Translations under genes and position numbers: made by a program
Source of the DNA: Actinidia chinensis
Lineage: Eukaryota > Streptophyta > Magnoliopsida > Ericales > Actinidiaceae
Reading direction: 5' to 3'
Assembly: GCA_009663005.1 (NCBI GenBank)
Contig: VIGQ01001763.1
Location: forward strand, 40,001-51,697
DNA: 11,697 nt
The notes under the pieces: model-generated
The model's input: only the letters and a program-made list of their open reading frames with translations
What the model was told of the DNA's origin: nothing
The model's database searches: none
Shown here: one piece after another, positions 1 to 7,886 of the stretch
Position numbering within the stretch: position 1 is the first letter of the stretch
Layout of the letters: each line of letters opens with the position of its first letter

Positions 1-950
1 TGATTATTTAAAAATAGAAATTTAAAAGCATCATAATGGAGTTTTCAAAAATTAATTTTTTCTTAACTTTTAAAGTTGTTGCTGGTCCATAGAAGGTACT
101 TTCAATACGAAAATAACAAGAAGACAAAAGCAGAAAGGTGGTGTTTATAAGTTGCGCCAAACATGGACTACGAAACTTGTATCGGAATGATTGCCGTGAA
201 GATCTTTTGTTCTAAATCTATATTTCCATCTTTCTTCCTACATTTGTATTTTGGGCAGCGAAGCATTATTTTTCTTTTTCTGTTTTCTTGTTGCTTTTTC
301 ATTGAAACAAAAACTGAAATGGACTGATAAATAGAAACAAAGAATTTCATTCTAGGCTGTATTGAATCAAAAATTTTGTGAGGAAAAACGAAATAAAAAA
401 GAAAACTTAGATAATCCAACCGTTCGGAACTATGGGAATATCTACCTTTTCCATTTTCATTTCTTTTTCCCTACCAAATTCTTGATCCAAACACTACCTA
501 AGAGTTTTAAAGTTCGTGTTGTGGTGAGCAATTCAATTCAATTGTGAGAGATAGGGTTTCAGTTTAATGATTTAGAACACCCCCTTCTTTTGGAAATCAT
601 AAATACTTCAATAAAACAAACCATATATATGGAGTCATAAAACGTAAACCAAACAAAATAGAAACATATAACAGAGAAGCTATGCTAAATCAAAGCAACC
701 TTTCAACCGGATGAGCGACAAAATTGATCACGGCTGATCTGGCAAGGGTACTGGTTGTGTTTACTGTTTTTCTGAGGACAAATGATAATCTGCCAATAAA
801 AAAAGAGACGTTCAACACTGTAGATTCATTTTCTACAGGAGGGCCAGGACATTAAAAGGAACTATTTGGGTGCCTTCCTATTTGCAAAACAACATTAATG
901 CAGTCATATTTTATATACAAAAGAGAAATGATGTAAGATAATCCATATAA
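1..950. other. AT-rich sequence with no recognisable gene
   Basis: This stretch is AT-rich with many A and T runs. The open frames in it (for example 168-419 on the minus strand and 362-547 on the plus strand) are short, of low complexity (Phe/Lys/Ser rich) and show no motif I recognise. I see no splice-site-bounded exon, tRNA or terminal repeat that I can defend. It is either intergenic DNA or an unrecognised transposon or untranslated segment. Confidence 0.6.
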
Positions 951-954
951 CTGC

Positions 955-1290
955 AAAATGAATGGCCATAAGTTCGGTTTGGAGCGGAGCAGCAGCAAAA
1001 CAGGAGCATGCAACTTTGTCTAACAGAAGAAAACTCCCACCGTGGGCGACAAGACCGATACCACCCTAAAAAAAATTTCCATTCTTCCAAGCCCAATCAA
1101 CAAAGACGTGCGTATGTATAAATTATCCAACCTTATTCCTGGTCGAGCTCCACCGCAAACGGCCGTCGGACTGTCATTCTATAGCAAGTCCGGTTGGCCA
1201 CCTCAATACGGTAGCTCGGACGGCGGTCACAACAACCATCTTGGAAAGACGTCTCTATTGAGTTGCAGGGCAACGAGCAGCGTACATGCG
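955..1290. other. GC-rich pocket with open frames on both strands, identity unknown
   Basis: Base composition rises sharply relative to the AT-rich DNA to the left. On the plus strand a frame is open from 1042 to 1347; on the minus strand frames are open from 1372 to 1133 and from 1096 to 911. The minus-strand residues over 1136-1290 are Cys- and Arg-rich and include PSYRIEVAN, which looks protein-like, but I cannot assign a family. A TTTTGCAG stretch on the minus strand ends beside position 956 and could be a splice acceptor. It may be an exon fragment captured by a transposon, part of an LTR, or chance. The frames run on into the neighbouring tandem repeat, which argues against an intact gene. 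Confidence 0.3.
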
Positions 1291-1446
1291 AAGTTTCCCC
1301 TACCACCCACATGCTTGGGTTCGAGTTCCTATAATGTAACAGGCTAACCACCAACCACTCCCTTAGGAGCATGATTGGGTTAGCCGCCTACTCACTGACA
1401 ACAGCACTTGGCCCATGCATGGCTTGTGATTGAAGGTAATCAACAT

Positions 1447-1472
1447 TCTCTCTCTCTCTCTCTCTCTCTCTC
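1447..1472. repeat. (TC)13 microsatellite, copy 1
   Basis: This is an uninterrupted TC dinucleotide run of 26 bases near the end of the first 201-bp unit. Pyrimidine tracts of this kind are common just upstream of the R/U5 part of plant Tat-type LTRs, which would fit the context. Confidence 0.97.
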
Positions 1473-1647
1473 GAACCAGCAGGTACACGTGAAGCTTCCC
1501 CTACCACCCACATGCTTGGGTTCGAGTTCCTATAATGTAACAGGCTAACCACCAACCACGCCCTTAGGAGCATGATTGGGTCAGCCGCCTACTCACTGAC
1601 AATAGCACTTGGCCCATGCATGGCTTGTGATTGAAGGTAATCAACAT

Positions 1648-1673
1648 TCTCTCTCTCTCTCTCTCTCTCTCTC
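1648..1673. repeat. (TC)13 microsatellite, copy 2
   Basis: This second uninterrupted TC run is again 26 bases, the same length as the tract 201 bp upstream. Equal lengths suggest that the duplication is recent or that the two tracts were copied together. Confidence 0.97.
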
Positions 1674-1689
1674 GAACCAGAGCCAAAGA

Positions 1690-1881
1690 CTCTCATTTGC
1701 TCTCTTCTTATTTGTTTTCTCCAGTCATTGACTTAACCGTTAGAGAGCCGTCCCTGAAACAGCTCTGGACAGTCCTTTTCACGGTTATTGTCTTGCAGAC
1801 TCGGCCAAAAGGAAACTAGAATAGCCAAACAATGTCCTACAACCATTGCTTTATCTTGCTTTGATTTCTAACCACCTTATA
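1690..1881 (+). mobile_element. 3' part (R/U5) of the 5' LTR of the Tat element
   Basis: The segment has the feel of plant Tat LTR ends: a TTGACTTAACCGTTAGAG motif at about 1727 corresponds to the widespread TTGACTTRARCGTCGGAG stretch of these LTRs, followed by a GC-richer stretch. The LTR ends at TTATA (1877-1881), two bases before the primer site; the usual terminal CA appears here as TA. No second LTR copy exists in the window, so the limits cannot be confirmed by self-comparison and the upstream boundary is open. Confidence 0.75.
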
Positions 1882-1883
1882 AT

Positions 1884-1900
1884 TGGCACCGTATGTGGGA
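1884..1900 (+). other. Primer binding site, tRNA-Asp type, mutated
   Basis: TGGCACCGTATGTGGGA follows the LTR end after a 2-base AT spacer. Tat elements usually have TGGCGCCGT here, complementary to the 3' end of tRNA-Asp. The present copy has A in place of G inside the former CpG, a typical methyl-cytosine deamination change. The downstream GGTTCTCATGGTTTCC is also commonly found just after such sites. Confidence 0.8.
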
Positions 1901-2106
1901 AATCAACTCCACATACTGTTAGGTTGGTTCTCATGGTTTCCAAAACAATGCCGGAGCTAGAGGCAACCGTTTGGTTGTAGGGGATCCTATAGTGCCTAGA
2001 ACTCCGACTAATAAGGGTGGCAGATTGTTGGCCGAAGCTTAGAGGGCGACTATGAAGCCGGGCCCCTAACGGCGGTAAAAATCCGTATGACTAGTCTGTC
2101 AAAGTC
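1901..2106 (+). other. Untranslated leader between primer site and gag
   Basis: The stretch between the primer site and the first gag-like ATG (2107) has no sustained open frame. It begins with the leader motif that often follows this primer type. No splice or packaging signal can be assigned by eye. Confidence 0.6.
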
Positions 2107-3540
2107 ATGGCTCACCAAATGGAGGAGATGAGGCAAATTCTAGTTGCCAACACCTTACCCTTCCAGCAAATAGGGTAGGCGAAGCATCGTCCGAGGTACA
2201 GGTGATTAGACTTGAACGCGTAGCTTGGGACGATCCAAAAGGCAAAAAGAAGTGGTCATGCAATGAAGAGGTAGAGAGTCAAGGTGACAACCGAATTATT
2301 ATTTTAGGCAAACATAAGAACCGACCTTACCGATCTATTTTTGACGTGGTCCTGCGTTTTTCAGGCTAAATGGCAAGTTGTTAGCGAAGTCACCTAGCAT
2401 AGCGAAGTTAGAGGTTAAAGGCCCGAGGTCAATACATATGGAGCAGCTGCTGCCAAGGTAACATATCCCTTTCATGCCCGAGATTGAGGTAATGGAACCT
2501 CCGGAGAAGTTCAACCCTCGAAGTTCATTATGTACGATGGGAAGTTCAATCGGAGGTTACATATTAGCCACTACAGGTAGATGATGGCGTTATGGAGCCA
2601 CCATGACGCATTGATGTGTAGGGTGTTTCCCTCAAGTCTGGACGATCTCGGGCTCAGGTGGTTTGCAAAAATTCCCCTTGCTCTATAGGGGATTCTCTTA
2701 GCTATTAGAATCTTTCGTAGCCTAGTTTATCATTAACACCAAGGCACTCATGCGATTTAGTTCCCTTCTTTCGATTAGGAAGGGAAGGAACTAGACATTT
2801 AGGAATTACAACAAGAGCTACTGGGAGTTGTATAACCAAATTGAGGGATGCTTGAAGAGCTTGCTGTGCTTAGCTATAAGCTTGGGCTAATACCCGGGGA
2901 GAAGCTATGGGATGACTTGATCCTAGATCCACCAACTGAACTACCCAATTTGATGACCCATGTGGAGAAGTATGCTCGGTTGGAGGAGGATGCTAGATTT
3001 GTGGAGTGCGAAGGAATGATGTCATCCTTAGGAGAAAGCTAGGTAAGGTGAAACAAAATGGAGAGCGCAAAGGAGCATGGAAGCCGAATAAGGTAAGAAA
3101 TGCATGTAATATTCAAGGAACCGATCTACCAGCTCTTGGTTGCATTCTAGACAAGCCCTACTAGAAAAAGCCAATACCAATGAGAGGTGATCCAAAGCGG
3201 TAAATCAGAGGTGGAAATATGTCTATCATGACAAGAAGGGTCATATAATTGAAACTGTAGAGCCTTGAAGTCTTTCCTCGATCAATTTATACAAAATAGG
3301 GCCTTGGAAAGAGTACGTTTGAATTGGGAAAAGACTAAACGAGAGGAAATAGATGTTCGACCTAACTCGAGTTTCGATCAGGATAGGGACCAGGTAGACA
3401 ATGCCATGGGAGACGATCTCCTTGTTGGGACTATTAACATGATCAGGGGGCCCGAGTCCATTACCCCAAAATTGAGAATTGGTTATTGGAGGAGATTTGG
3501 ATTATGAAGTAATGCATGAGGTTCACCTCGGTCTAGCCAG
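2107..3540 (+). pseudogene. gag relic of Tat gypsy element
   Basis: Gag forms the capsid-like particle that packages the element RNA. The relic may open at ATG 2107 (MAHQMEEMRQIL, stop soon after). A second block, MPEIEVMEPPEKFNP, starts at 2474. The capsid core runs from 2521 to 3042 (MYDGKFN, ALMCRVFPSSLDDLGLRW, then [20 protein letters not shown] and [11 protein letters not shown]), matching the plant retrotransposon gag core. In-frame stops include TAG at 2578 and 2686, and the 2720-2845 part shifts frame at least twice. The C-terminal region (3195-3507) has YVYHDKKGH and LKSFLDQFIQN, corresponding to the usual YCxFHxxxGH...LK zinc-knuckle-like segment with its first Cys lost, then an acidic linker ending GTINMIRGPE. 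It cannot make a full-length Gag. Confidence 0.92.
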
Positions 3541-4150
3541 TGGTTAAGAAGCCAAAGTAGAGTTCACTTGATCTAAGTAGTATTACATTCACCAATGCCA
3601 ATCTAGAGAGGGTGTCACACCCTGCATAATGACCCTTGGTCATCCAACTCCAGATTTATAATTATAACGTCAAGAGGATTCTAGTAGACTCTAGTAGTTC
3701 GGTTGAGGTAATATACTTTGACCTATTCAAATAGCTTAACCTTACTCAGGTCGATCTAAATCCATCTTGAGCTTCTTTAGTTGGGTTCAACGCTCAGGCT
3801 CACGGAATAGTGAACCTTACAGTCCGAGCTAGTTCTTAAGAGATGAAGACCTAATTTATTGTAGTTGATATTCCATCTCCATACAATGTTATCGTGGGCC
3901 GATATTTGGTTCATAAGATGAAAGGTGTTGCCTCCACCTTACATCAAGTTATCAAGTTTGATGCCCCTAAGGGTGAAAAGACATTATAACGGAGATCAGA
4001 TAGCCGCCAAGCAATGCTATTTGGCCATTGTGAAGACCAAGGCAGCAACACAAACTGTGCAGATCATGAAGGAGGAACGCAAAGTTCTTGAGGATGTCAA
4101 GAGTGTTCCCGAAGAAAAGTGGTCGAAGACCCTAATCTATCTGCTATGAT
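3541..4150 (+). pseudogene. Aspartic protease relic of Tat gypsy element
   Basis: The protease releases Gag and Pol proteins from the polyprotein. The conserved entry block reads LERVSHP then, after two adjacent stops, LVIQL (about 3600-3655). The active-site block is [11 protein letters not shown], with the catalytic Asp codon at 3687-3689. Family members have VDxGSS, so the essential Gly is Ser here (AGT at 3693-3695). Further down come VDIPSPYNVIVGRYL (about 3865-3905), KMKGVASTLHQVIKF and GDQIAAKQCYLAIV (about 3985-4030), the usual C-terminal landmarks, in more than one frame. It is clearly inactive. Confidence 0.9.
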
Positions 4151-4289
4151 TTGGATGTTGAACTTGAAAGAATGGGAAAGAACTAAGTTCATCAGGTTTT
4201 TGAAGGAAAATGTGTTACTATTCGCTTGGGCCCCTTTCAAGATGTTGAGAATTGATCAAAGCTTCATCAGGCACAAGCGTAAATTATGC
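4151..4289 (+). other. Linker between protease and reverse transcriptase relics
   Basis: This segment continues the polyprotein without stable frame. Traces such as VLLFAWAPFKM at about 4214-4245 correspond to the conserved region between protease and reverse transcriptase of gypsy elements, where VFAWSxxDMPGI is typical. Stops interrupt every frame. Confidence 0.6.
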
Positions 4290-4995
4290 TAGAAGCTTGG
4301 CTCGTGAAGCACAAGGGAAAAAGGTCGATAGTTGAACATGTTGATACTGTGATTGAAGAGGTTGATAAGCTCAATAAGGCAGATGCAATCAGGGAGGTCT
4401 GTACCCAAGCTGGATATCCAACAAAAAAGTGGTGAAGAAAAAGAATGGCAGGTGGTAAGTTTGGGTTGATTTCACAAGTCTCAATTGGGCTTGCTCGAAA
4501 TATTGCTTCCTACTTTCCAAAATAGATCAACTAATGGACTTTACCTCGGGCTATACTCGAACGAGTGTTCTAGATGATTGCCAAGGTTACCACCAAATTG
4601 CCATGCATGAGCTAGATCAAGAGAAAACAACATTCATCACTCCCTAAGGTACATTTTGTTATAAGGTCATGCCATTTGAGCTAAAGAAACGCTGGCGCAT
4701 CTTACCAGCGTATGATCACAAAAATGTTCAGACACTTGATGGGGAGAGTACCATGGAGGCTTACATAGATGACATGGTAGTCAAGAGCATGGAAGAAAGG
4801 GATTAACTGAGAGATCTTGCCGAGGTGTTTAAGATCTTAAATAAGCATAAGTTGAGGCTGAATGCAGCCAAGTGCGCATTGGGAGTTAGCTCAGGCAAAT
4901 TCCTAGGGCAATTGGTGACTCGGCGAGGAATATAGACTAACCTAGAGCAAAATTGTGGCAATCCGAGATTTGGAGAGCTCGAGGACAACGAAGGA
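4290..4995 (+). pseudogene. Reverse transcriptase relic of Tat gypsy element
   Basis: The enzyme copies element RNA into DNA, primed by tRNA. Landmarks in order are: KKVVKKKNGRW and VDFTSLN (about 4425-4485), KIDQLMDFTSG, YHQIAMHELDQEKTTFITP (about 4590-4644), CYKVMPFELK (about 4658-4688) and the catalytic YIDD box at 4762-4773, then [18 protein letters not shown] and [13 protein letters not shown] (to about 4935). Usual residues changed are DAFSGY to DDCQGY and PFG to PFE. Stops include TAA at 4645, where CAA (Gln) is expected, and the TAA just after 4800. The catalytic YIDD remains but the frame is broken, so no activity is expected. Confidence 0.95.
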
Positions 4996-5520
4996 AGTTC
5001 AAAAGCTTAGGGGAATCCATTTTTCTACTTCTTCACAAAAAAACAACCAAGTTTGAAGGGAAATGAGTGCAAAATAGCACTCCAATAGTTTAAGGAATAT
5101 TTAACTAGACCACCACTTATTTCCACTTCGGATGAGGAAAAGCTACTCTATATCTATCACATTGTCTCGGAGCATGAGCGGTTAGACGGTGCTTGTAGGG
5201 GAGGTATAGCAAAGCATCGCCTGATCTACTTTATTAACAAGACGTTTATAGATTGCCAAACAGGTACTTGTCATTGGAGAAGTTGGTCTTAACTTTGGTC
5301 ATAACTTCTAAGAAATTGATGCATTACTTTCAAGCTCACCTAATAGCTGTGTACACTGAATTTCCTTTGAAAAACATGCTAAGAAGCGGACTTGTTCAAA
5401 TGATTATCCAAGTATGCAGTAGAGCTCAAACACTTCGACATCAAGTTTTTACTAAGGACAACTATCAAGGACAGTCGTGGTTGATTTTTTGTTGAGTTTG
5501 CACCTCGAACTGTGAGTCCA
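4996..5520 (+). pseudogene. First RNase H relic (retroviral-type position) of Tat element
   Basis: This domain removes RNA from the RNA/DNA hybrid. The thumb/connection and RNase H parts show FKEYLTRPPLIS (about 5090-5125), an LYIYHIVSEHERLDGA stretch where family members have LYLAVS, then IYFINKTF (about 5227-5250), YLSLEKLVLTLVITSKKL and HYFQAHLIAVYTEFPLK (5262-5370). After a frame change, YAVELKHFDIKF and an almost complete ADFVVEF-type end (to about 5507) follow. The frame shifts near 5250 and again near 5400, and there are several stops, so the domain is not functional. Confidence 0.9.
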
Positions 5521-5689
5521 AAACTAGGGTTTTCCTAATTCTGCACACAAGATAGAGGAGAGCTCAACTAGAACTTCAGCATCAACCGAAGCACAAAAAT
5601 GATTGAGAACATTTCTCGAGGTGAGGTAAGAAACTTACCATTCTTGATATTCATTAGGAACAAATACCTCAAGTCTATCAACCCAAGGC
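5521..5689 (+). other. Tether between the two RNase H relics
   Basis: Family members have a variable spacer (tether) here. The sequence has no long open frame and no motif of its own that I recognise. Confidence 0.55.
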
Positions 5690-6196
5690 TTGGAAAATGT
5701 ATGTTGATAGGGTCAGGAATAACCTAGGTGTAAGTGCAGGTGTGGTCTTGGTAAGGCCAGAGGGGCCAATTTTTGAGCACTGCTTAGGTGAATTTTCATA
5801 CAACAAACAATGAAGCAAAGTACGAAGCCTTCACCTCACACTTGAAATCCTCAAAGAAGTTGTAAGTGCCCCAATTTTATATCTTTAGCGATTCAAATTT
5901 GGAGGTCAATTAGGTACTAGAGTGTGAAGGTTGGGGGGTAAACATCCCAACATGGCGACAACAAAAACCCCATTGAACGGAGTTCCGAGTTGTGAAGTTC
6001 GAATGATCGGAAGAGAGCTGAATTCATACGCTAATGTGCTAACAAGTCTAGCATCGGTATTTGAGAGTGAGATTGATCGGTCTTCGCAAGCAGACTTCAT
6101 CGTGATCCCGAGCACAAAAACAATTGTGGAATTTGTCTTGTGCAATACAGAGTTGGGTTCGAGCTAGATGGATCCAATAGTGGATTTCTTTCTTCC
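5690..6196 (+). pseudogene. Second, archaeal-like RNase H relic (aRNH), truncated before integrase
   Basis: Tat elements carry an additional archaeal-type RNase H after the first one. Here WKMYVD starts at 5691, with the catalytic Asp codon at 5706-5708, followed by GVSAGVVLVRPEGP and EHC. The NEAKYEAF block holds the catalytic Glu at 5812-5814, and IFSDSNLEVN carries the next Asp at about 5890-5892. The end of the domain is IGRELNSYANVLTSLASVFE (about 6005-6065), the usual I.RxxNxxADxLxxLA motif. The sequence then reads into WMDPIVDFFLPEG, the well-conserved linker that normally leads to integrase, and stops matching at about 6196. A premature stop at 5911 and frame changes show that it is dead. 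Confidence 0.9.
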
Positions 6197-6300
6197 TGAA
6201 GGGATTGGATTCTGGCAATGGAAGCTTGGTTTTTTAATTTTTTTCCAGCTCTTAAAGCCATGAAAACATACAACATTGATTAAGAGAGTGTCATAGGTAC
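6197..6300 (-). mobile_element. Left LTR copy (3' LTR of the minus-strand element), at least 104 bp
   Basis: It begins TGAAGGGATTGGATTC and includes GGAAGCTT, TCTTAAAGCC, TACAACATTGATTAAGAGAG and GTCATAGGTAC. Each of these blocks recurs in order, with substitutions and small gaps, in the copy at 9353-9465. The right-hand limit of this LTR is not known, because the partner copy is truncated; it may continue beyond 6300, possibly through the repetitive stretch that follows. Confidence 0.65.
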
Positions 6301-6379
6301 CTTGAATATCACAATACTGTAAGAGTACCTTGTGTGTGTGCATGTGCAAAAAAAAAACTTGCTGACTCTGTTTGGATTA

Positions 6380-6692
6380 TTGCAGCCTTGGCTGCAACTG
6401 CGTTGCAGCACTACTGCTGCCCTCAGCAGACACTACCTAGTTGCTTGCCCTTGCTACGTGGTTACTGCCCTCTTAGCCTTTCTACACTCGTGACTGCTAT
6501 TGGTTTGTTTGATGTCGCGCCCGAGTTTGCTACTGGCTTACCTGATGCTGCGCCTGCGGCTGTTTGCTGCTTGCTTTAAATGCTAGCCTCGCAATTGCTA
6601 CTGGCTTGTCTGATTCGGGCCCAGTGGTTGTTTGCTGGCTTGCTTGATGTTGCGCCATGACTGCTGCTGGCTTGTGATTGTTTGTTGGACCT
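6380..6692. repeat. Degenerate tandem repeat, unit about 67 bp
   Basis: Blocks of the type TGCTACTGGCTT...CTGATG...GCGCC...GGTTGTTTGCTGGCTTGCTTGATG recur. TGCTACTGGCTT occurs at about 6530 and 6597, with TGCTGCTGGCTTGTGATTG at about 6662 and a diverged TGCTATTGGTTTGTTTGATG at about 6495. Spacing is about 65-67 bp. The region is GC-rich against AT-rich flanks. One frame (6334-6579) is open and rich in Ala, Leu and Cys, but this looks like a product of the repeat, not a gene. It lies next to the left LTR copy and may be part of the LTR. Confidence 0.65.
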
Positions 6693-6735
6693 TTTTTTTG
6701 CAAATTCTAAGCAAACTTGCTTTTCATAAAACCAT

Positions 6736-6754
6736 AGTCCTAAACGTTAGGACT
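6736..6754. repeat. Perfect 8-bp inverted repeat with 3-base loop
   Basis: AGTCCTAA and TTAGGACT flank ACG. The stem could form a small hairpin in RNA. It lies between the degenerate tandem repeat and pyrimidine-rich tracts inside the LARD-like element. No following U-run or other context gives it a clear role. Confidence 0.8.
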
Positions 6755-6780
6755 TTGTTTTTTAATTTTCTAGACCCTCT

Positions 6781-6852
6781 GATCTTTCTCCTTTTTTTTT
6801 TTCTCAAACCCTAACCAATCTTCTAGAGTGCGAGCTCTCATTTTTTTTCTCT
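6781..6852 (-). other. Pyrimidine-rich tracts (purine-rich on the minus strand)
   Basis: Two tracts, CTTTCTCC followed by ten or more T (about 6784-6803) and TTTTTTTTCTCTC (about 6841-6854), are purine-rich on the minus strand. In a minus-strand LTR element the polypurine tract lies just right of the left LTR, so either is a candidate if that LTR extends to about 6800. That extension is not shown, so the role is speculative. Confidence 0.25.
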
Positions 6853-7843
6853 CAAAACAAAAATCCTGTAGATAATTAAAAATTCACAAAGATTGACAAC
6901 CATATATCAGATTATAGGCCCCCCCTGGTTTCCAAACTAGAGCAATGGATTATGGATCTTAGAGAGTCTTAGTTTGGCTTCAATTAAAATATTAAAAGTC
7001 TAATTTCTCTCATAACTTAATTTAGTAATTTAATTAATTCAAATTAATTTCACTAATAATTTGGATTTGCATTTCCAAAGCAAAATGACTAAAATCACTT
7101 TATCCTATTTATATCACAATCTAAACCCCTCTTTATGGTACCCAATATTACGTTTAAATTAATTACTGTCATCAAATCTAATTATTTCTAACCTTGTGAT
7201 TCATAATTCATTTCTATCTATTCACCCAAAACATAGTTTTCATTTCGATAACCATTTATCAAAAATACTAGATCTAAATTTTAATGACTAAATTAATGAA
7301 TTAACTCATAAGTAATACCCCGTTCTCTCAAGAAGATAGTGGGATTACCGTCTTTAAGAATTACTCGTTCCCACACACCCACAATAAAAACCCCAAGAGA
7401 CCGAAGTGTTGATCCTCCCCCCAAAATGTACCCTCACTCATTAGCAAATCAACGTGAAATGTTCAAAAATTTTGAGTTAACCATTCTCTTAGGAAAGATA
7501 AATTACAGAAGCGACTGTAATAAGACAATTTTATATGATTTACTTTTTACGTGATGAGTTCAATAAATTCGATAATACACCAAATATCTCCTGGAAATTT
7601 CTTCATCCATCTATATTTACAATGTTCTTATGGCATCCTGCCTATGAGGTCGTCTTTGTCCCCAAACATCTTTTTGAGACTCAGGATCATATCTCCAACC
7701 TCAAATATCTTTTTAGATGATGATGTAAAAACAGAGACATCGATCTAAAATATAGCAAACGTTTCCATCTCATCAGCTTTAACCCTTTTTTATATATTTT
7801 AAATTCGCTCTAGGTGCAGTGGCACGGAAAGATCTAGACATTC

Positions 7844-7860
7844 CTTTAATTAAAATATAT
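7844..7860. repeat. 17-bp direct repeat, copy 1
   Basis: CTTTAATTAAAATATAT occurs here and again at 8031-8047, 187 bp downstream. The neighbouring bases are not alike, so this is a short direct repeat and not a clear tandem duplication. AT-rich composition makes chance recurrence possible. Confidence 0.75.
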
Positions 7861-7886
7861 TTGTACTCTTGCAGCAGTGAGTACAA
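7861..7886. repeat. Inverted repeat, 8-bp arms, 10-base loop
   Basis: TTGTACTC at 7861-7868 pairs with GAGTACAA at 7879-7886 across TTGCAGCAGT. It directly follows the first copy of the 17-bp direct repeat. The stem is GC-richer than its surroundings and might be a structured motif in the element RNA. Confidence 0.75.

Larger units (their letters stand above)
1282..1680. repeat. Tandem duplication, 2 copies of a 201-bp unit
   Basis: Copy 1 (about 1282-1479) and copy 2 (about 1483-1680) are offset by exactly 201 bp. From GAAG at 1290/1491 to GAACCAG at 1479/1680 I count four substitutions in about 190 bp and no length difference, even in the CT microsatellite. Each copy contains a GGTTCGAGTTCC stretch resembling a Pol III B box, an imperfect inverted pair (GGCTAACC and GGTTAGCC in copy 1, the latter GGTCAGCC in copy 2) and a terminal (TC)13 tract. 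Similarity fades left of 1282. The duplication sits just upstream of LTR-like sequence and is probably inside the 5' LTR of the Tat element. Confidence 0.95.
1282..6196 (+). mobile_element. Decayed Ty3/gypsy retrotransposon, Tat-like lineage, 3'-truncated
   Basis: In order I find a 5' LTR end, a tRNA-Asp-type primer site, gag, protease, RT, RNase H and a second archaeal-like RNase H, all on the plus strand. Two RNase H domains of which the second is archaeal-like, together with a gag of the [14 protein letters not shown] type, are hallmarks of the plant Tat lineage. All coding regions carry several stops and frame changes. Integrase, polypurine tract and 3' LTR are absent: sequence homologous to the pol polyprotein stops at about 6196, where a different repeat begins. 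The left boundary is uncertain, because the start of the 5' LTR is not defined; 1282 is a conservative guess based on the tandem duplication. Confidence 0.9.

Noticed and set aside
168..419. Open frame of 83 residues on the minus strand
   Set aside because: It is low complexity (Phe, Lys and Ser rich) in AT-rich DNA with no recognisable motif, so it is likely a chance frame.
1311..1400. A tRNA gene at the B-box-like motif
   Set aside because: There is no A box at the right distance, no cloverleaf and no acceptor stem; only the B-box resemblance remains.
1282..1680. CRISPR-like or regulatory iteron array
   Set aside because: There are only two long copies with no spacers, in a plant retrotransposon context.
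3605..3625. GTGTCACACCCTGC as the start of an LTR
   Set aside because: It resembles TGTCACACCC LTR starts, but it reads as the conserved LERVSHP block of the protease region in frame with its neighbours.
4803..4988. Minus-strand open frame opposite the reverse transcriptase relic
   Set aside because: It is a shadow of the plus-strand RT coding sequence.
5906..6145. Minus-strand open frame opposite the second RNase H relic
   Set aside because: The plus strand carries the clear RNase H motifs; this frame is its antisense shadow.
6334..6579. Ala/Leu/Cys-rich open frame of 81 residues
   Set aside because: It overlaps the degenerate tandem repeat and its composition follows the repeat; no protein family is recognised.
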